NCBI GenBank assembly: GCA_965203195.1
Contig: OZ241860.1
Location: forward strand, 2,666,001 to 2,730,000
DNA: 64,000 bases
Source: Bin87 sp965203195
GTDB taxonomy: Bacteria > Chloroflexota > Dehalococcoidia > Lucifugimonadales > UBA3495
Reading direction: 5' to 3'
Part shown: piece by piece, positions 51,577-60,067 of the stretch
Layout of the letters: every line of letters starts with the position of its first letter
Numbering within the stretch: position 1 is the first letter of the stretch
Position numbers and translations under genes: made by a program
Notes under the pieces: model-generated
Databases searched by the model: none
Told to the model about the DNA's origin: nothing
What the model saw: the letters and a program-made list of their open reading frames with translations, nothing else

Positions 51577-53010
51577 ATGCCTGTATCCAATATGACTGCT
51601 ATGCCTGCGCCCGACCACGACGAACAACCCCGCTGGCCGACCCCGGCCAGCGCCACCGGCCTGTTCACCGACTTTTACGAGCTGACCATGGCCCAGTCCT
51701 ACTTCGCCGAGGGAATGACCGGCGAAGCGACTTTCAGCCTCTATGTGCGGGAATACCCTCCCGACCGGGGCTACCTGGTGGCCGCCGGCGTGGACGACGC
51801 CCTGGACTGCCTGGCCGCCCTGTCTTTTGACGATGACGCCATCGCCTACCTGCGGGACACCGGCGCCTTCAGCGCCGATTTTCTGACCTGGCTGCGCGGC
51901 TTCCGCTTTGCTGGCCGCGTGCGGGCGTTGCCGGAGGGCAGCCTGTTTTTCACCGACGAACCCGTTCTGGAGGTTACCGCTCCGCTGATTGTGGCGCAGC
52001 TGGCGGAAACCATCGTCATCAACCAGGTGCAGTACCAAACACTGCTGGCGACCAAAGCGGCCCGCTGCGTACAGGCCGCCGCCGGCCGTCCCATCGCCGA
52101 TTTCGCCGCCCGGCGCACTCACGGCGCCGAGGCGGCCCTGGGCATGGCGCGCGCATCCTACATCGCCGGCTTCGCCGCCACCAGCAATGTCCTCGCCGCC
52201 CGGCGCTACGGCATTCCGCCCACCGGCACTATGGCCCATTCCTATATCACCGGCTTTGACCGCGAAATTGACGCCTTCCGCGCCTACGCCCGGCAGTTCC
52301 CCGACCGTTGCATTCTGCTGCTGGATACCTACGACACCCTCAACGCCGCCCATATGGCGGCAACCGTGGGGCAGGAAATGGCCGCCGCCGGCCAGCGTCT
52401 GGCCGGCGTGCGTCTGGACTCCGGCGACTTTGACGCCTTAAGCCGGCAGGTGCGCCGGATTCTGGACGACGCCGGCCTGGACTATGTCCGCATCGTGGCC
52501 AGCGGCGGGCTGGACGAATACGAACTGGCGCGGCTGGTCGCCGCCGGCGCCCCCATTGACCTGTTCGGCGTGGGCACCCGCGTGGGCGTGTCCGCCGATG
52601 CCCCGTGGTGCGACCTGGTGTACAAGATGGTGGATTACGGCGGCCGGCCGGTGATGAAATTGAGCGCGGGCAAGGCGTCCCTGCCGGGGGGCAAACAGGT
52701 TTTCCGGCGCTATGACGCCGCCGGCAAAATGGCCGGCGATGTGATTGCCCTGGACACGGAAACCGTTGCCCCCGGCGCGCCGCTGCTGGCCCCGGCCATC
52801 GCCGGCGGCCGGCGCATACGGCCTCGCAGCGCTGTGGCCGAGGCCCGCCGGCGGGTCGCCGATGGCCTGGACACATTGCCCAACGACTGCCGGCGGCTGC
52901 GCGCCCCGGCCCGCTATCCGGTGTCCACCAGCCCCGGCCTCGCCCGGCTGGATCGGCAAATCCGCCGCCGGCTCGCCGCCGCCCCGCCTTCGCATCATCA
53001 AGGCGAGTGA
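51577..53010 (+). CDS. pncB: Nicotinate phosphoribosyltransferase
   Basis: 477 aa. FTDFYELTMAQSYF near the start, ADFAARRTHG (the phosphoribosyl site with its catalytic His), GTMAHSYI, LLLDTYDTL, GVRLDSGDF and FGVGTRVGVS are the family motifs in order. It makes nicotinate mononucleotide from nicotinate and PRPP in NAD salvage. In-frame ATGs at 51577, 51592 and 51601 are possible starts. The last 60 residues are Arg/Pro-rich beyond the core. The next gene starts 18 bases later. Confidence 0.93.
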   Translation: MPVSNMTAMPAPDHDEQPRWPTPASATGLFTDFYELTMAQSYFAEGMTGEATFSLYVREYPPDRGYLVAAGVDDALDCLAALSFDDDAIAYLRDTGAFSADFLTWLRGFRFAGRVRALPEGSLFFTDEPVLEVTAPLIVAQLAETIVINQVQYQTLLATKAARCVQAAAGRPIADFAARRTHGAEAALGMARASYIAGFAATSNVLAARRYGIPPTGTMAHSYITGFDREIDAFRAYARQFPDRCILLLDTYDTLNAAHMAATVGQEMAAAGQRLAGVRLDSGDFDALSRQVRRILDDAGLDYVRIVASGGLDEYELARLVAAGAPIDLFGVGTRVGVSADAPWCDLVYKMVDYGGRPVMKLSAGKASLPGGKQVFRRYDAAGKMAGDVIALDTETVAPGAPLLAPAIAGGRRIRPRSAVAEARRRVADGLDTLPNDCRRLRAPARYPVSTSPGLARLDRQIRRRLAAAPPSHHQGE

Positions 53011-53028
53011 CCCAAGGAGACTGTCCCG

Positions 53029-54897
53029 ATGAAAATCGCCGTCTGCGTCAAATATGTTCCCGTGGTGTCCCGCATCCGGTTTGACTACGAAAACAAGGTT
53101 ATCCAGCGGGAAGGGACGCCTTCGGAAATCAATCCCTTTGACTTGCTGGGCGTCAACCTGGCCGTTGACCTGAAAGCCGGCGGGGATGACGATACGGTGG
53201 TTGCGCTGTCTATGGGGCCGCCCAACGCCGCCGAGGGGCTGACGCAGTGCTATGCGCTGGGCGTGGACCGGGCCATCCTGCTCTCCGACCGCGCCCTGGC
53301 CGGCAGCGATACCCTGGCCACGGCCCGGGCGCTGGCCTTGGCGCTGCAACGGGAGTCGCCCGACCTGATCATCTGCGGGCGCAACAGCAGCGACGCCGAA
53401 ACCGGACAGGTTGGCCCCGAAGTGGCCGAGCTGATGGACTTGCCCCACATCAGCAATGTCCGCAAGCTGGCAGTTGACCGCGCCGCCAACCGCATCACCG
53501 CCGAGCGCGTAACCGACAGCGGCTACCAGGTTTTGCAGTGCCCCTTGCCGGCCCTGATCTGCGTAACCGAGGGCGCCGGCCCGGAACGCTACCCCGGCCG
53601 CGATGAAATGACGGCGGCCCAGGAACGAGCCGTCGCGCAACTGACCGCCGCCGATTTGAGCGACGACCCCTCCTTGTTCGGGCTGGCCGGCTCCCCCACC
53701 TGGGTTGAGGACATCCGCCTGGTGGAACCCGACCGGCTGGGCGTGGTAATCCGCAATGAAACGCCCGAAACGGCGGCGGCGCAAGTTGCCGAGGCCCTGC
53801 GGGAACGGCTGGCGGCATTGCGCGCCGGCGCCGATGCCGCCAGCGACGCCAGCGATTCCGGCGCCGCCGCCGTCCTGCCCCGCTACGCCGGCGGCGACCG
53901 CCCCATCTGGGTAGTAGCCGAACTGGCCGGCGGCGCGGCGCGTCCGGTTACGCTGGAGCTGCTGGGCAAGGCCCGCGCCCTCGCGCCCGTCACTCGCAGC
54001 GAGGTGGTCGCCGTGGTCGCCGGCCCCGGCGCGCCCGCTGACGCCGTATCCAGCCAGTTGGCCGCCGCCGGCGCCGACCGCATCCTCGCGCTGGACACCA
54101 CGACCCTAGGCCCGGTCTGCGGGCGCGGCGTTGCCTCCAGCCTGTCCGCCGCCATCGCCGCCAATCCGCCCTACGCTGTGTTGTTCGCCGCCACCGCCGA
54201 TGGTCGCGACCTGGCGGCCCGCATCGCTGCCCGCCAGCATCTTGGACTCACCGGCGACGCCATCGATTTGGAGATTAACGACGCCGGCCAGCTGGTGCAG
54301 CTGAAGCCGGCGCTGGGCGGCAATGTGGTGGCGCCCATCCTGTCCAAAACTCTGCCCAACCTGGTTACTCTGCGTCCCGGCGTGCTGACGCCGGCCATGC
54401 CGGAACCGGAAGCCGTGGCCAGCGTGGCGTCAATCCCCACCGCCCCGTCCGGCGGAGCGGATGTTGAGCTGCTCGGCGAGCACCACGCCGGGGAACACGA
54501 CGCCCTGGAACTGACGGCGGCCGGGGTGGTAGTCGGCGTGGGCATGGGCGTGGGCGCGGACGGGCTGGCGACGGCGCGGGAACTGGCGGCCAGCATTGGC
54601 GCCTCCATCGCCACCACGCGCAATGTCGTCCATTCCGGCTGGCTGCCCCATCACATCCAGGTTGGCATCAGCGGGCGCACGATTGCGCCGCAGGTTTATC
54701 TGGCGGTGGGCATCCGGGGCGCGTTCAACCACACGGTGGGGATACAGAAAGCGGGCGTCATTCTGGCCGTCAACCGCAACCACCGCGCCGCCATCTTTCG
54801 CGCCGCCGACTACGGCATCGTGGGCGACTGGAACGAATATCTGCCGCCGCTGGTGGCGGCCATCAAACCCGTCCTTGCCGAGTACGGCCTGGCGTGA
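53029..54897 (+). CDS. etfBA: Electron transfer flavoprotein, beta and alpha subunits fused
   Basis: 622 aa. Residues 1 to about 260 are EtfB (KIAVCVKYVPVVSRIRFD, LIICGRNSSDAETGQVGPEVAELMDLPHI). An Asp/Ala/Ser linker at about 270-285 leads to EtfA (PIWVVAELAGGAARPVTLELLGKA, then the FAD domain VVVGVGMGVGADGLATARELA and HIQVGISGRTIAPQVYLAVGIRGAFNHTVGIQKAG). ETF carries electrons from acyl-CoA dehydrogenases to a quinone reductase or bifurcating enzyme. The subunits are normally separate genes in the order B-A; here they are one frame with no stop. AAGGAGA is about 8 bases before the ATG. Confidence 0.93.
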   Translation: MKIAVCVKYVPVVSRIRFDYENKVIQREGTPSEINPFDLLGVNLAVDLKAGGDDDTVVALSMGPPNAAEGLTQCYALGVDRAILLSDRALAGSDTLATARALALALQRESPDLIICGRNSSDAETGQVGPEVAELMDLPHISNVRKLAVDRAANRITAERVTDSGYQVLQCPLPALICVTEGAGPERYPGRDEMTAAQERAVAQLTAADLSDDPSLFGLAGSPTWVEDIRLVEPDRLGVVIRNETPETAAAQVAEALRERLAALRAGADAASDASDSGAAAVLPRYAGGDRPIWVVAELAGGAARPVTLELLGKARALAPVTRSEVVAVVAGPGAPADAVSSQLAAAGADRILALDTTTLGPVCGRGVASSLSAAIAANPPYAVLFAATADGRDLAARIAARQHLGLTGDAIDLEINDAGQLVQLKPALGGNVVAPILSKTLPNLVTLRPGVLTPAMPEPEAVASVASIPTAPSGGADVELLGEHHAGEHDALELTAAGVVVGVGMGVGADGLATARELAASIGASIATTRNVVHSGWLPHHIQVGISGRTIAPQVYLAVGIRGAFNHTVGIQKAGVILAVNRNHRAAIFRAADYGIVGDWNEYLPPLVAAIKPVLAEYGLA

Positions 54898-54972
54898 ACC
54901 GCGACAACTTGGCCGGCCGCAGGAAAAGGCGGCGATTACGCCGGGGACAGAACTTTCTACCGGGACGGCCGG

Positions 54973-55458
54973 CTATGCCCCGCGCCGGCTGGCGGCGCGG
55001 ACGGACTCCAGGATCCGGCCGTAGGCGTTGCAGCGGCACAGGTTGCCGGACAACGCCGCCCTGATTTCGGCGTCGCCAGGCGCCGGGTTGTGGTCCAGCA
55101 GAGCGCGGGTCGCCATCACAAAGCCGGGAGTGCAGAACCCGCATTGGCCGCCGTCCTCGTCCAGAAACGCCCGTTGCAGTTCCGAGAGTTCTCCGGCCGG
55201 AGCCAGCCCTTCTATCGTCAGCACACTGCGGCCGGCGGCGCGGACGGCCAGTATCTGGCAGGCGTTGACGGGCTGTCCATCCAGCAGGATGGTGCAGGAG
55301 CCGCATTCGCCCCGGTCGCAGCCCCGCTTGGCGCCGGTGAGTCCCAGCGCCTCCCGCAGGATGTCCAGCAGCGACCAGTGATGCCGCACGGCCAGGGTGT
55401 GTTCGGCGCCGTTGACGATGAGGGCAACGGCGGTTTTATCGTCGGCGGAGTTCGTCAT
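54973..55458 (-). CDS. 2Fe-2S subunit of a xanthine-dehydrogenase-family enzyme
   Basis: 161 aa. Plant-type ferredoxin cluster Cys47, Cys52, Cys55, Cys67 and the second cluster Cys106, Cys109, Cys141, Cys143 (QCGFCTPG, LCRCN) as in CoxS/XdhC-type small subunits. It passes electrons from the molybdenum site to a FAD subunit. The large subunit is at 60068-62332 on the same strand, 4.6 kb away, and no FAD-binding subunit is seen between or beside them. Confidence 0.92.
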   Translation of the reverse strand: MTNSADDKTAVALIVNGAEHTLAVRHHWSLLDILREALGLTGAKRGCDRGECGSCTILLDGQPVNACQILAVRAAGRSVLTIEGLAPAGELSELQRAFLDEDGGQCGFCTPGFVMATRALLDHNPAPGDAEIRAALSGNLCRCNAYGRILESVRAASRRGA

Positions 55459-55575
55459 AATACCGGCATATTACCCCGGCGGCGCGGCTGCGGCAAGCCC
55501 CGGAACGGCATCAGCGGCGTTGCATTCAATCGGTTTGACCCATCCATTTGCCCGCCGCCCGTCGCGGTCAGTCTC

Positions 55576-55625
55576 TTGATACATAATGCGTTTCTGCGTT
55601 ATTATGATTATCGCCCGACGGCAGG
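55576..55625 (+). promoter_or_regulatory. Candidate promoter overlapping the shared ATGATTATCGCC motif
   Basis: TTGATA (55576-55581) and TTATTA (55599-55604) are 17 bases apart, about 75 bases before the nuclease gene. The -10 box runs into ATGATTATCGCCnnnCGGCAGG (55604-55625), which is also found at 10601-10622. Confidence 0.5.
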
Positions 55626-55679
55626 CACCTTTGCCGCCGCCGGCGATGGCTTCATTTTGCCACGGCGAGGTATCCTGCG

Positions 55680-57146
55680 ATGCAAGCGACCGATGTTGAA
55701 ACCGGGGAGAGGCAGGTTGCCGCCTTGCACGAGTTCAACGGCGGCCCGGCTCTAGCCGAACTGGAACGACTGGTGTCCGATGCCCGGACGGAACCGCGCC
55801 GGGCCCTGGATCGCTTCACCGGCGGCCCGGCTCTGGCCGAACTGGAACGGTTGCTGTCCGATGCCCGGACGGAACAGCTTCGGGCTCTGAAACGCTTCGC
55901 TGCCGACGACAGGCTCGCCGAGGTGAAGCGGCTGATTGCCGAAGCCGGCGCGCAGGCAGCCCGGTTCAACCTCTTTGAGCTGCTCGGCCTGGCATCAGAC
56001 GAGGAACGGCATTCCAGAATCCTGGGCTGGCTCTTCGACCCGGCGCAGAACCACGCCATCGGAGAGGCTTTCCTCGCCAGTTTCCTGGCCGCAACCACCG
56101 CCGAAGCCGACAAGCGCTGCATAGCCCCCGCCGCAGCGCCAACCGCCGGCTGGGAAACAACCGGCGTTCAACTGGAATGGTTCCATCAGGTGGACGACGA
56201 ATGGGGCTATCTTGATATCCTGATCGTCAACAGGCAGAAACGGTTTCTGTGCGCCATTGAAAACAAGATCTGGTCTGCGGAACGCAGCGACCAGCTGACC
56301 CGCTATCGCAAAGCGCTGGAAGCCGCCTACCCCGATTACAGACGGCATCTGGTATTCCTTTCGCCCAGAGGCACCGCGCCTGATAGTGCCGAGGAGCGAA
56401 AATTCTGGACGCCGGTGAAATACACGGCTGTGTTGAGCGCGCTTGACCGGACGATTGAAACTCAAACAATGCCGCCGGATGTCAGCGCATTCCTGCGGCA
56501 GTACGCAACTACCCTGAGGAGACGCATCGTGCCCGACAGCACCGAGATCAACCGACTCGCCCGCAAAATCTACCTGGAACACCGGGAGGCTATTGAGCTG
56601 ATCTACCAGCACAAGCCCAACTTCGTGGACGAAACGAAGCTCGTTTTGCGCGAAGCCATACGGCATCAGAAAAATTGGAGTCTGGACCAGGAATATCCCC
56701 TCTTTCTGCAATTCCGCCCCCGGGAATGGGCAGATTACCAATCAATGGCAACGGGAACCGGGTGGCTGCCATCTACGGCGCTGCTGCTGTTTCAGTTCAA
56801 CTTTAGGGATGGACGGAACAATCTGCCGTACTTGGGCTTGGCCATGTCACTGGGCAGCGACGAGTCGGTGCGTGAAAAACTGTTTGACACCGCGCAACGC
56901 CTGCCGAATGTGTTCACACCCCGGGAAACTCATTCTATTAGCGGCTGGATGGTGCTTGACGCGAAGGAGTACATCCTGGACGAGTCTGACTATGACCGCT
57001 GGGATGACCCGTCCGTCCCCGCCAAAATAACGGAGTGGGTTGCCGACTTCGCCGCAAACCGCTTCCCGGCGATGAACGAAGCCATCGTCAATTGCTTGGA
57101 TGAGTATGAAGCCAAGCAGGATGGGCAGCCGGAACAGGGTCAATAG
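55680..57146 (+). CDS. PD-(D/E)XK nuclease superfamily protein (PDDEXK_4-like)
   Basis: 488 aa. The N-terminus has an 18-residue internal repeat (GGPALAELERLVSDARTE at 21-38 and again at 48-65) from an 81-base DNA duplication. Residues 95-270 form the nuclease core: ARFNLFELLGLASDEERHSRILGWLFDP, then Asp179 (YLDILIV) and Glu194/Lys196 (AIENKIW), then DQLTRYRKAL. Residues 290-488 are a substrate or partner domain ending GQPEQGQ. The family (PF14281 type) is linked to defence islands and often has an unknown target. GAGG 9 bases before the ATG. A truncated paralogue follows. Confidence 0.82.
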   Translation: MQATDVETGERQVAALHEFNGGPALAELERLVSDARTEPRRALDRFTGGPALAELERLLSDARTEQLRALKRFAADDRLAEVKRLIAEAGAQAARFNLFELLGLASDEERHSRILGWLFDPAQNHAIGEAFLASFLAATTAEADKRCIAPAAAPTAGWETTGVQLEWFHQVDDEWGYLDILIVNRQKRFLCAIENKIWSAERSDQLTRYRKALEAAYPDYRRHLVFLSPRGTAPDSAEERKFWTPVKYTAVLSALDRTIETQTMPPDVSAFLRQYATTLRRRIVPDSTEINRLARKIYLEHREAIELIYQHKPNFVDETKLVLREAIRHQKNWSLDQEYPLFLQFRPREWADYQSMATGTGWLPSTALLLFQFNFRDGRNNLPYLGLAMSLGSDESVREKLFDTAQRLPNVFTPRETHSISGWMVLDAKEYILDESDYDRWDDPSVPAKITEWVADFAANRFPAMNEAIVNCLDEYEAKQDGQPEQGQ

Positions 57147-57172
57147 GTCAGCGCGTCCTCCGTACCTGCCGG
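57138..57172. repeat. Copy of the 3' tip of the decarboxylase-like gene
   Basis: The bases around 57138-57172 match 58030-58064 (GGTCAGCGCGTCC then CCGT and GCCGGCA), which encode the last residues of the minus-strand gene at 58032-58580. The copy stands immediately after the first nuclease stop and marks an old tandem duplication. Confidence 0.7.
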
Positions 57173-57240
57173 CACCGGTACGATACAACCTTCTGGAACG
57201 GCTGGCACCGGCGTGGTGTGATATATTCTGCTCGATGGGC

Positions 57241-57405
57241 AATGTCTTGGTGCGGCTTGCAGCTGTTGCCCTCCCTCTCACCCTTGACGGGTACGGGTAC
57301 GCCACTATGGCGGTGACTGAGCGGATGCTTGAGGACGACAGCGTCGCCATCGCCACTGAAGTCTGCGTATTGTTGTCGCAATACGCCACCACGCTGCGGA
57401 GGTAA
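57241..57405 (+). pseudogene. Remnant of the nuclease-core end of the second paralogue
   Basis: The frame reads TMAVTERMLEDDSV then CVLLSQYATTLRR and a TAA, aligning with SALDRTIETQ ... AFLRQYATTLRRRIV of the first paralogue. The catalytic core upstream is missing, so the start of this paralogue has been lost and a stop separates it from the C-terminal half. Confidence 0.6.
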
Positions 57406-57408
57406 ATC

Positions 57409-58038
57409 GTGCCTGACCACAACAGCGAAATCAGCCCCCTCGCCCGCCGGATCTACCTGGAACACCGGGATGCCATTGAGCTGATCTACCGCAACCGCCC
57501 GGACTGGACGGGTGAGGCTAAACAGGTTTTCAAAGAGGCGGTAGCGCAGCAGGAAGGCTGGGCGATTGACCGGGGGGATCCAGACTTCGTTAGGTTCCGG
57601 CCAGTCGACTGGGACGGATTTCGGGTCACCCGGAAGGGCACCGGCTGGATGCCTCAATCTCAGGCCCTGCTGCTGTTTCAGTTCAACTTCAGGGATGGAC
57701 GCGCCAGGCTGCCTTACCTGGATTTGGGCCTTTCGCCGGGACCTGACGAAACGGCTCGGGCAAAGCTGTTTGAGGCGGCGCGCCAAAACCCGGCGCTGTT
57801 TCGCCCTGCAAGTACTGCGTTGCTCCCTGGGTGGGTGATTTTGCATCAGGAACCGGATTACATTCTGGATGACTCGGATCGCGGGATCGGATGGGATGAC
57901 GGATCCGTCCGCGCCAAAATAACAGCGTGGGTTGCCGACTTCGCCGCAAACCGCTTTCCGGCGATGAAGAAAATCATCGTCAACTGCCTGCGGGAGTATG
58001 AAGCCGAGCAGGGCGGGCAGCCGGAACCGGGTCAGTAG
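57409..58038 (+). CDS. C-terminal half of a PDDEXK_4-like paralogue
   Basis: 209 aa, similar along its whole length to residues 282-488 of the upstream nuclease (LARRIYLEHRDAIELIYRNRPDW, LLLFQFNFRDGRARLPYL, WVADFAANRFPAM). It lacks the nuclease core. The sequence CGGAGGTAAATCGTG gives a good ribosome site and GTG start immediately after the in-frame stop, so the half-protein may still be made and act alone, for example as an inhibitor or accessory. Its stop overlaps the end of the convergent decarboxylase gene by 7 bases. Confidence 0.65.
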   Translation: MPDHNSEISPLARRIYLEHRDAIELIYRNRPDWTGEAKQVFKEAVAQQEGWAIDRGDPDFVRFRPVDWDGFRVTRKGTGWMPQSQALLLFQFNFRDGRARLPYLDLGLSPGPDETARAKLFEAARQNPALFRPASTALLPGWVILHQEPDYILDDSDRGIGWDDGSVRAKITAWVADFAANRFPAMKKIIVNCLREYEAEQGGQPEPGQ

Positions 58039-58580
58039 GTCAGCGCGTCCGCCGTCCCCGCCGGCAGCTCCACCTGCAATGCCTGCAAGGCGTGAGCCAG
58101 GCCGTGGTAGTAGGCCACCACAACTAGCAGGTCAACAATGCCGGCGTCGCCGATGATGGCACGGACAGCCTCAAAGGTGGCGTCGGCGATGCGGTGCTGG
58201 CGCAGCAGCTCAATGACAAACTGGGCTACGGCGGCGTCATCGCCCGACAGGCCGGCCGGCGCGCGGTATTCGTGGATGGCGGCGATTTCGGCGGCGCCCA
58301 GCCCGGCGTTACGCGCTGCCGTCTGGTTCACCGTCCAGACATAGTGGCCGCAGGCTTCCCGCGCCGCCGCGAGCACGGCCACCGCCTTGACGCGGGGCGG
58401 CAGCGGCGTTTCAAAGCGGGCGTAGCCGCCCAGATGGGCAAAGCTGCTTGCCGCTGCCGGGTTGTTGAGCAGGGCGGCGTAGTTGCGCTGCACGCCGCCG
58501 CGCGAGGTTTCAATCTCATCCCAAACCGCCTGCCCGGCGGCGTCCATATTGTCCCTGGTGGCGAAGGGTACGCGGGCCAT
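58032..58580 (-). CDS. Carboxymuconolactone-decarboxylase-like (AhpD-type) protein
   Basis: 182 aa. Helical AhpD/CMD fold with ARFETPLPPRVKAVAVLAAAREACGHYVWTVNQTAARNAGLGAAEI. Only one Cys is present at the usual site, not the CxxC of peroxidase-coupled AhpD, so a redox role is unlikely. The last part (ATFEAVRAIIGDAGIVDLLVVVAYYHGLAHALQAL) is typical of the broad family seen in aromatic degradation gene sets. AGGAGG lies before the ATG. Confidence 0.85.
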   Translation of the reverse strand: MARVPFATRDNMDAAGQAVWDEIETSRGGVQRNYAALLNNPAAASSFAHLGGYARFETPLPPRVKAVAVLAAAREACGHYVWTVNQTAARNAGLGAAEIAAIHEYRAPAGLSGDDAAVAQFVIELLRQHRIADATFEAVRAIIGDAGIVDLLVVVAYYHGLAHALQALQVELPAGTADALTY

Positions 58581-58616
58581 AGTCTTTTGCCTCCTGCGGT
58601 GTGATCCGGCGGTCGG

Positions 58617-59384
58617 TTAGCCGAAAATGGTGGCTACGATGACGGCTACGGAGAGCGCGCCCATAACGCCCAGCACGGAGTACATTACCCGATTGATGCG
58701 CGTTTCCACCCGGTCAATGCGCTCTTCCATCCGGTCGAAGCGCTCTTCCATCCGGTCGAAGCGGGCGTTGAATTCCCGCTCTATCCGGTCGAAACGGGCA
58801 TTGGTGTCCTGTTCCAGCTTGTCCAGGCGAGCGTTGAATTCTCGTTCCATCCGGTCGAAACGGGCGTTGGTCTCCTCCTGCATTCTTTCCAGGCGGGCGT
58901 TGAAATCCTGTCGCATCCGGTCGAAGCGGGCGTTGGTGTCCCGATCCATCCGGTCGAAACGGGCGTTGTTATCCTGGCGATACTGCTCCTGCTCCTCAAT
59001 GAACCGGGCCATCATCGCTTCCAGGGCGAACACGCGGGAGCCGATGTTTTGCAGCTGCTCGCGATGCATCCGCATTTCATTCCGCTGTTCTTCGCGATAG
59101 GCCCGCTGTTCCTCACGATACTCGCGCTGTTCAGCGCGGTAGGTTCGCTGTTCAGCGCGCTGCGCATCCTGGTAGGCGCGCAGCTCTTCCCGCCATTCCC
59201 TGCGATAGACCTGCAACTCTTCCCGCCATTCCTTGCGGTAGGCTTGCAGCTCATCTTTCTGCTCTTCGCGGTACACCCTCTGCTCTTCAATGAACCTGGT
59301 CAGCGTAGTTTCCAGCCCGGTAATACGGGACTCAGTGGCCAGACGCTGTTCAAAATCTGCCGAGGGCGCCGTTTGCGTCGTCAT
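58617..59384 (-). CDS. Coiled-coil protein with C-terminal membrane anchor, long paralogue
   Basis: 255 aa. Residues 1-120 are YREEQRAYREEQR-type charged repeats; 135-225 are 11-residue units NARFDRMEREF repeated about eight times; residues 230-253 form a transmembrane helix (VMYSVLGVMGALSVAVIVATIFG). It would be a tail-anchored rod on the membrane. AGGAGG before the ATG. The shorter paralogue at 59659-59985 shares the MTTQT start and the C-terminal anchor. Confidence 0.8.
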   Translation of the reverse strand: MTTQTAPSADFEQRLATESRITGLETTLTRFIEEQRVYREEQKDELQAYRKEWREELQVYRREWREELRAYQDAQRAEQRTYRAEQREYREEQRAYREEQRNEMRMHREQLQNIGSRVFALEAMMARFIEEQEQYRQDNNARFDRMDRDTNARFDRMRQDFNARLERMQEETNARFDRMEREFNARLDKLEQDTNARFDRIEREFNARFDRMEERFDRMEERIDRVETRINRVMYSVLGVMGALSVAVIVATIFG

Positions 59385-59421
59385 AACGCTATCCTCCTGT
59401 TTGTGGCTGCCAGCGGCACTT

Positions 59422-59633
59422 TACCGCGCCGGCGGGATTGCCGGCCATCCGGCGCCTAGATTTCCGCCAAGATGGCGCCGGGCGGCAAGAGATAGCCGGG
59501 GTTGGCCTATGCCACGATGCCTGGTACCAATCATCGGCAGGTACAGGCGGGCGGGCATCCGGCGGTCCGGGAAGCCGGAGTTCGCCTACACCGCCGGCGT
59601 CGTTCATAAAGCATTCCTCTGCGGCCAGCGTTC
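59422..59633 (-). pseudogene. Degenerate copy of the 3' end of the large molybdenum-hydroxylase gene
   Basis: Bases 59428-59480 match 60059-60110, and 59498-59633 match about 60222-60350, with about 110 bases deleted between and several small indels. The real sequence encodes the end of the gene at 60068-62332. The fragment sits between the two coiled-coil paralogues, as expected if a coiled-coil gene was duplicated together with the tail of its neighbour. Confidence 0.7.
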
Positions 59634-59658
59634 TGCCGGCGCGCCAGTGGCGGATACG

Positions 59659-59985
59659 CTACCCGAACACCCTGATGATGACGCCGCCCACGATAATGGT
59701 GCCCATCAACCCGACCAGGGTAAAAAACACCTTGGTCAGGTTGTCCTCAACCCGCCCGATGCGGTTTTCAATCCGGTTCAGCCGTTCGTTGTCCTCGCGC
59801 CGCTGCTGCCGCTGCTCATCGCGGTATTCCCGCTGTTCGGCGATGAACTGGTTGCGCCACTCCCGCTGTTCGGCGATGAACTGGCTGCGCCATTCCCGCT
59901 GTTCAGCGCTGAACGCATTGAACGCGGATTCCAAAGCGGCCAGCCGCTCCTCTACGCTTGGCGTTGCTACCGTTTGCGTGGTCAT
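59659..59985 (-). CDS. Coiled-coil protein with C-terminal membrane anchor, short paralogue
   Basis: 108 aa. MTTQT start, a coiled region (FIAEQREWRNQFIAEQREYRDEQRQQRR), then ERLNRIENRIGRVEDNLTKVF and a C-terminal membrane helix (TLVGLMGTIIVGGVIIRVFG). Same plan as the 58617-59384 protein with fewer repeats. A GGGGGAAG site precedes the ATG at 59985. Function unknown. Confidence 0.75.
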   Translation of the reverse strand: MTTQTVATPSVEERLAALESAFNAFSAEQREWRSQFIAEQREWRNQFIAEQREYRDEQRQQRREDNERLNRIENRIGRVEDNLTKVFFTLVGLMGTIIVGGVIIRVFG

Positions 59986-60067
59986 AAACTTCCCCCGTTT
60001 CGGCCGGCGACGATGAATGAAGTGACCAGTCGTCGCCGGCCGTGGGGTTTTTACTGCGCCGGCGGGA

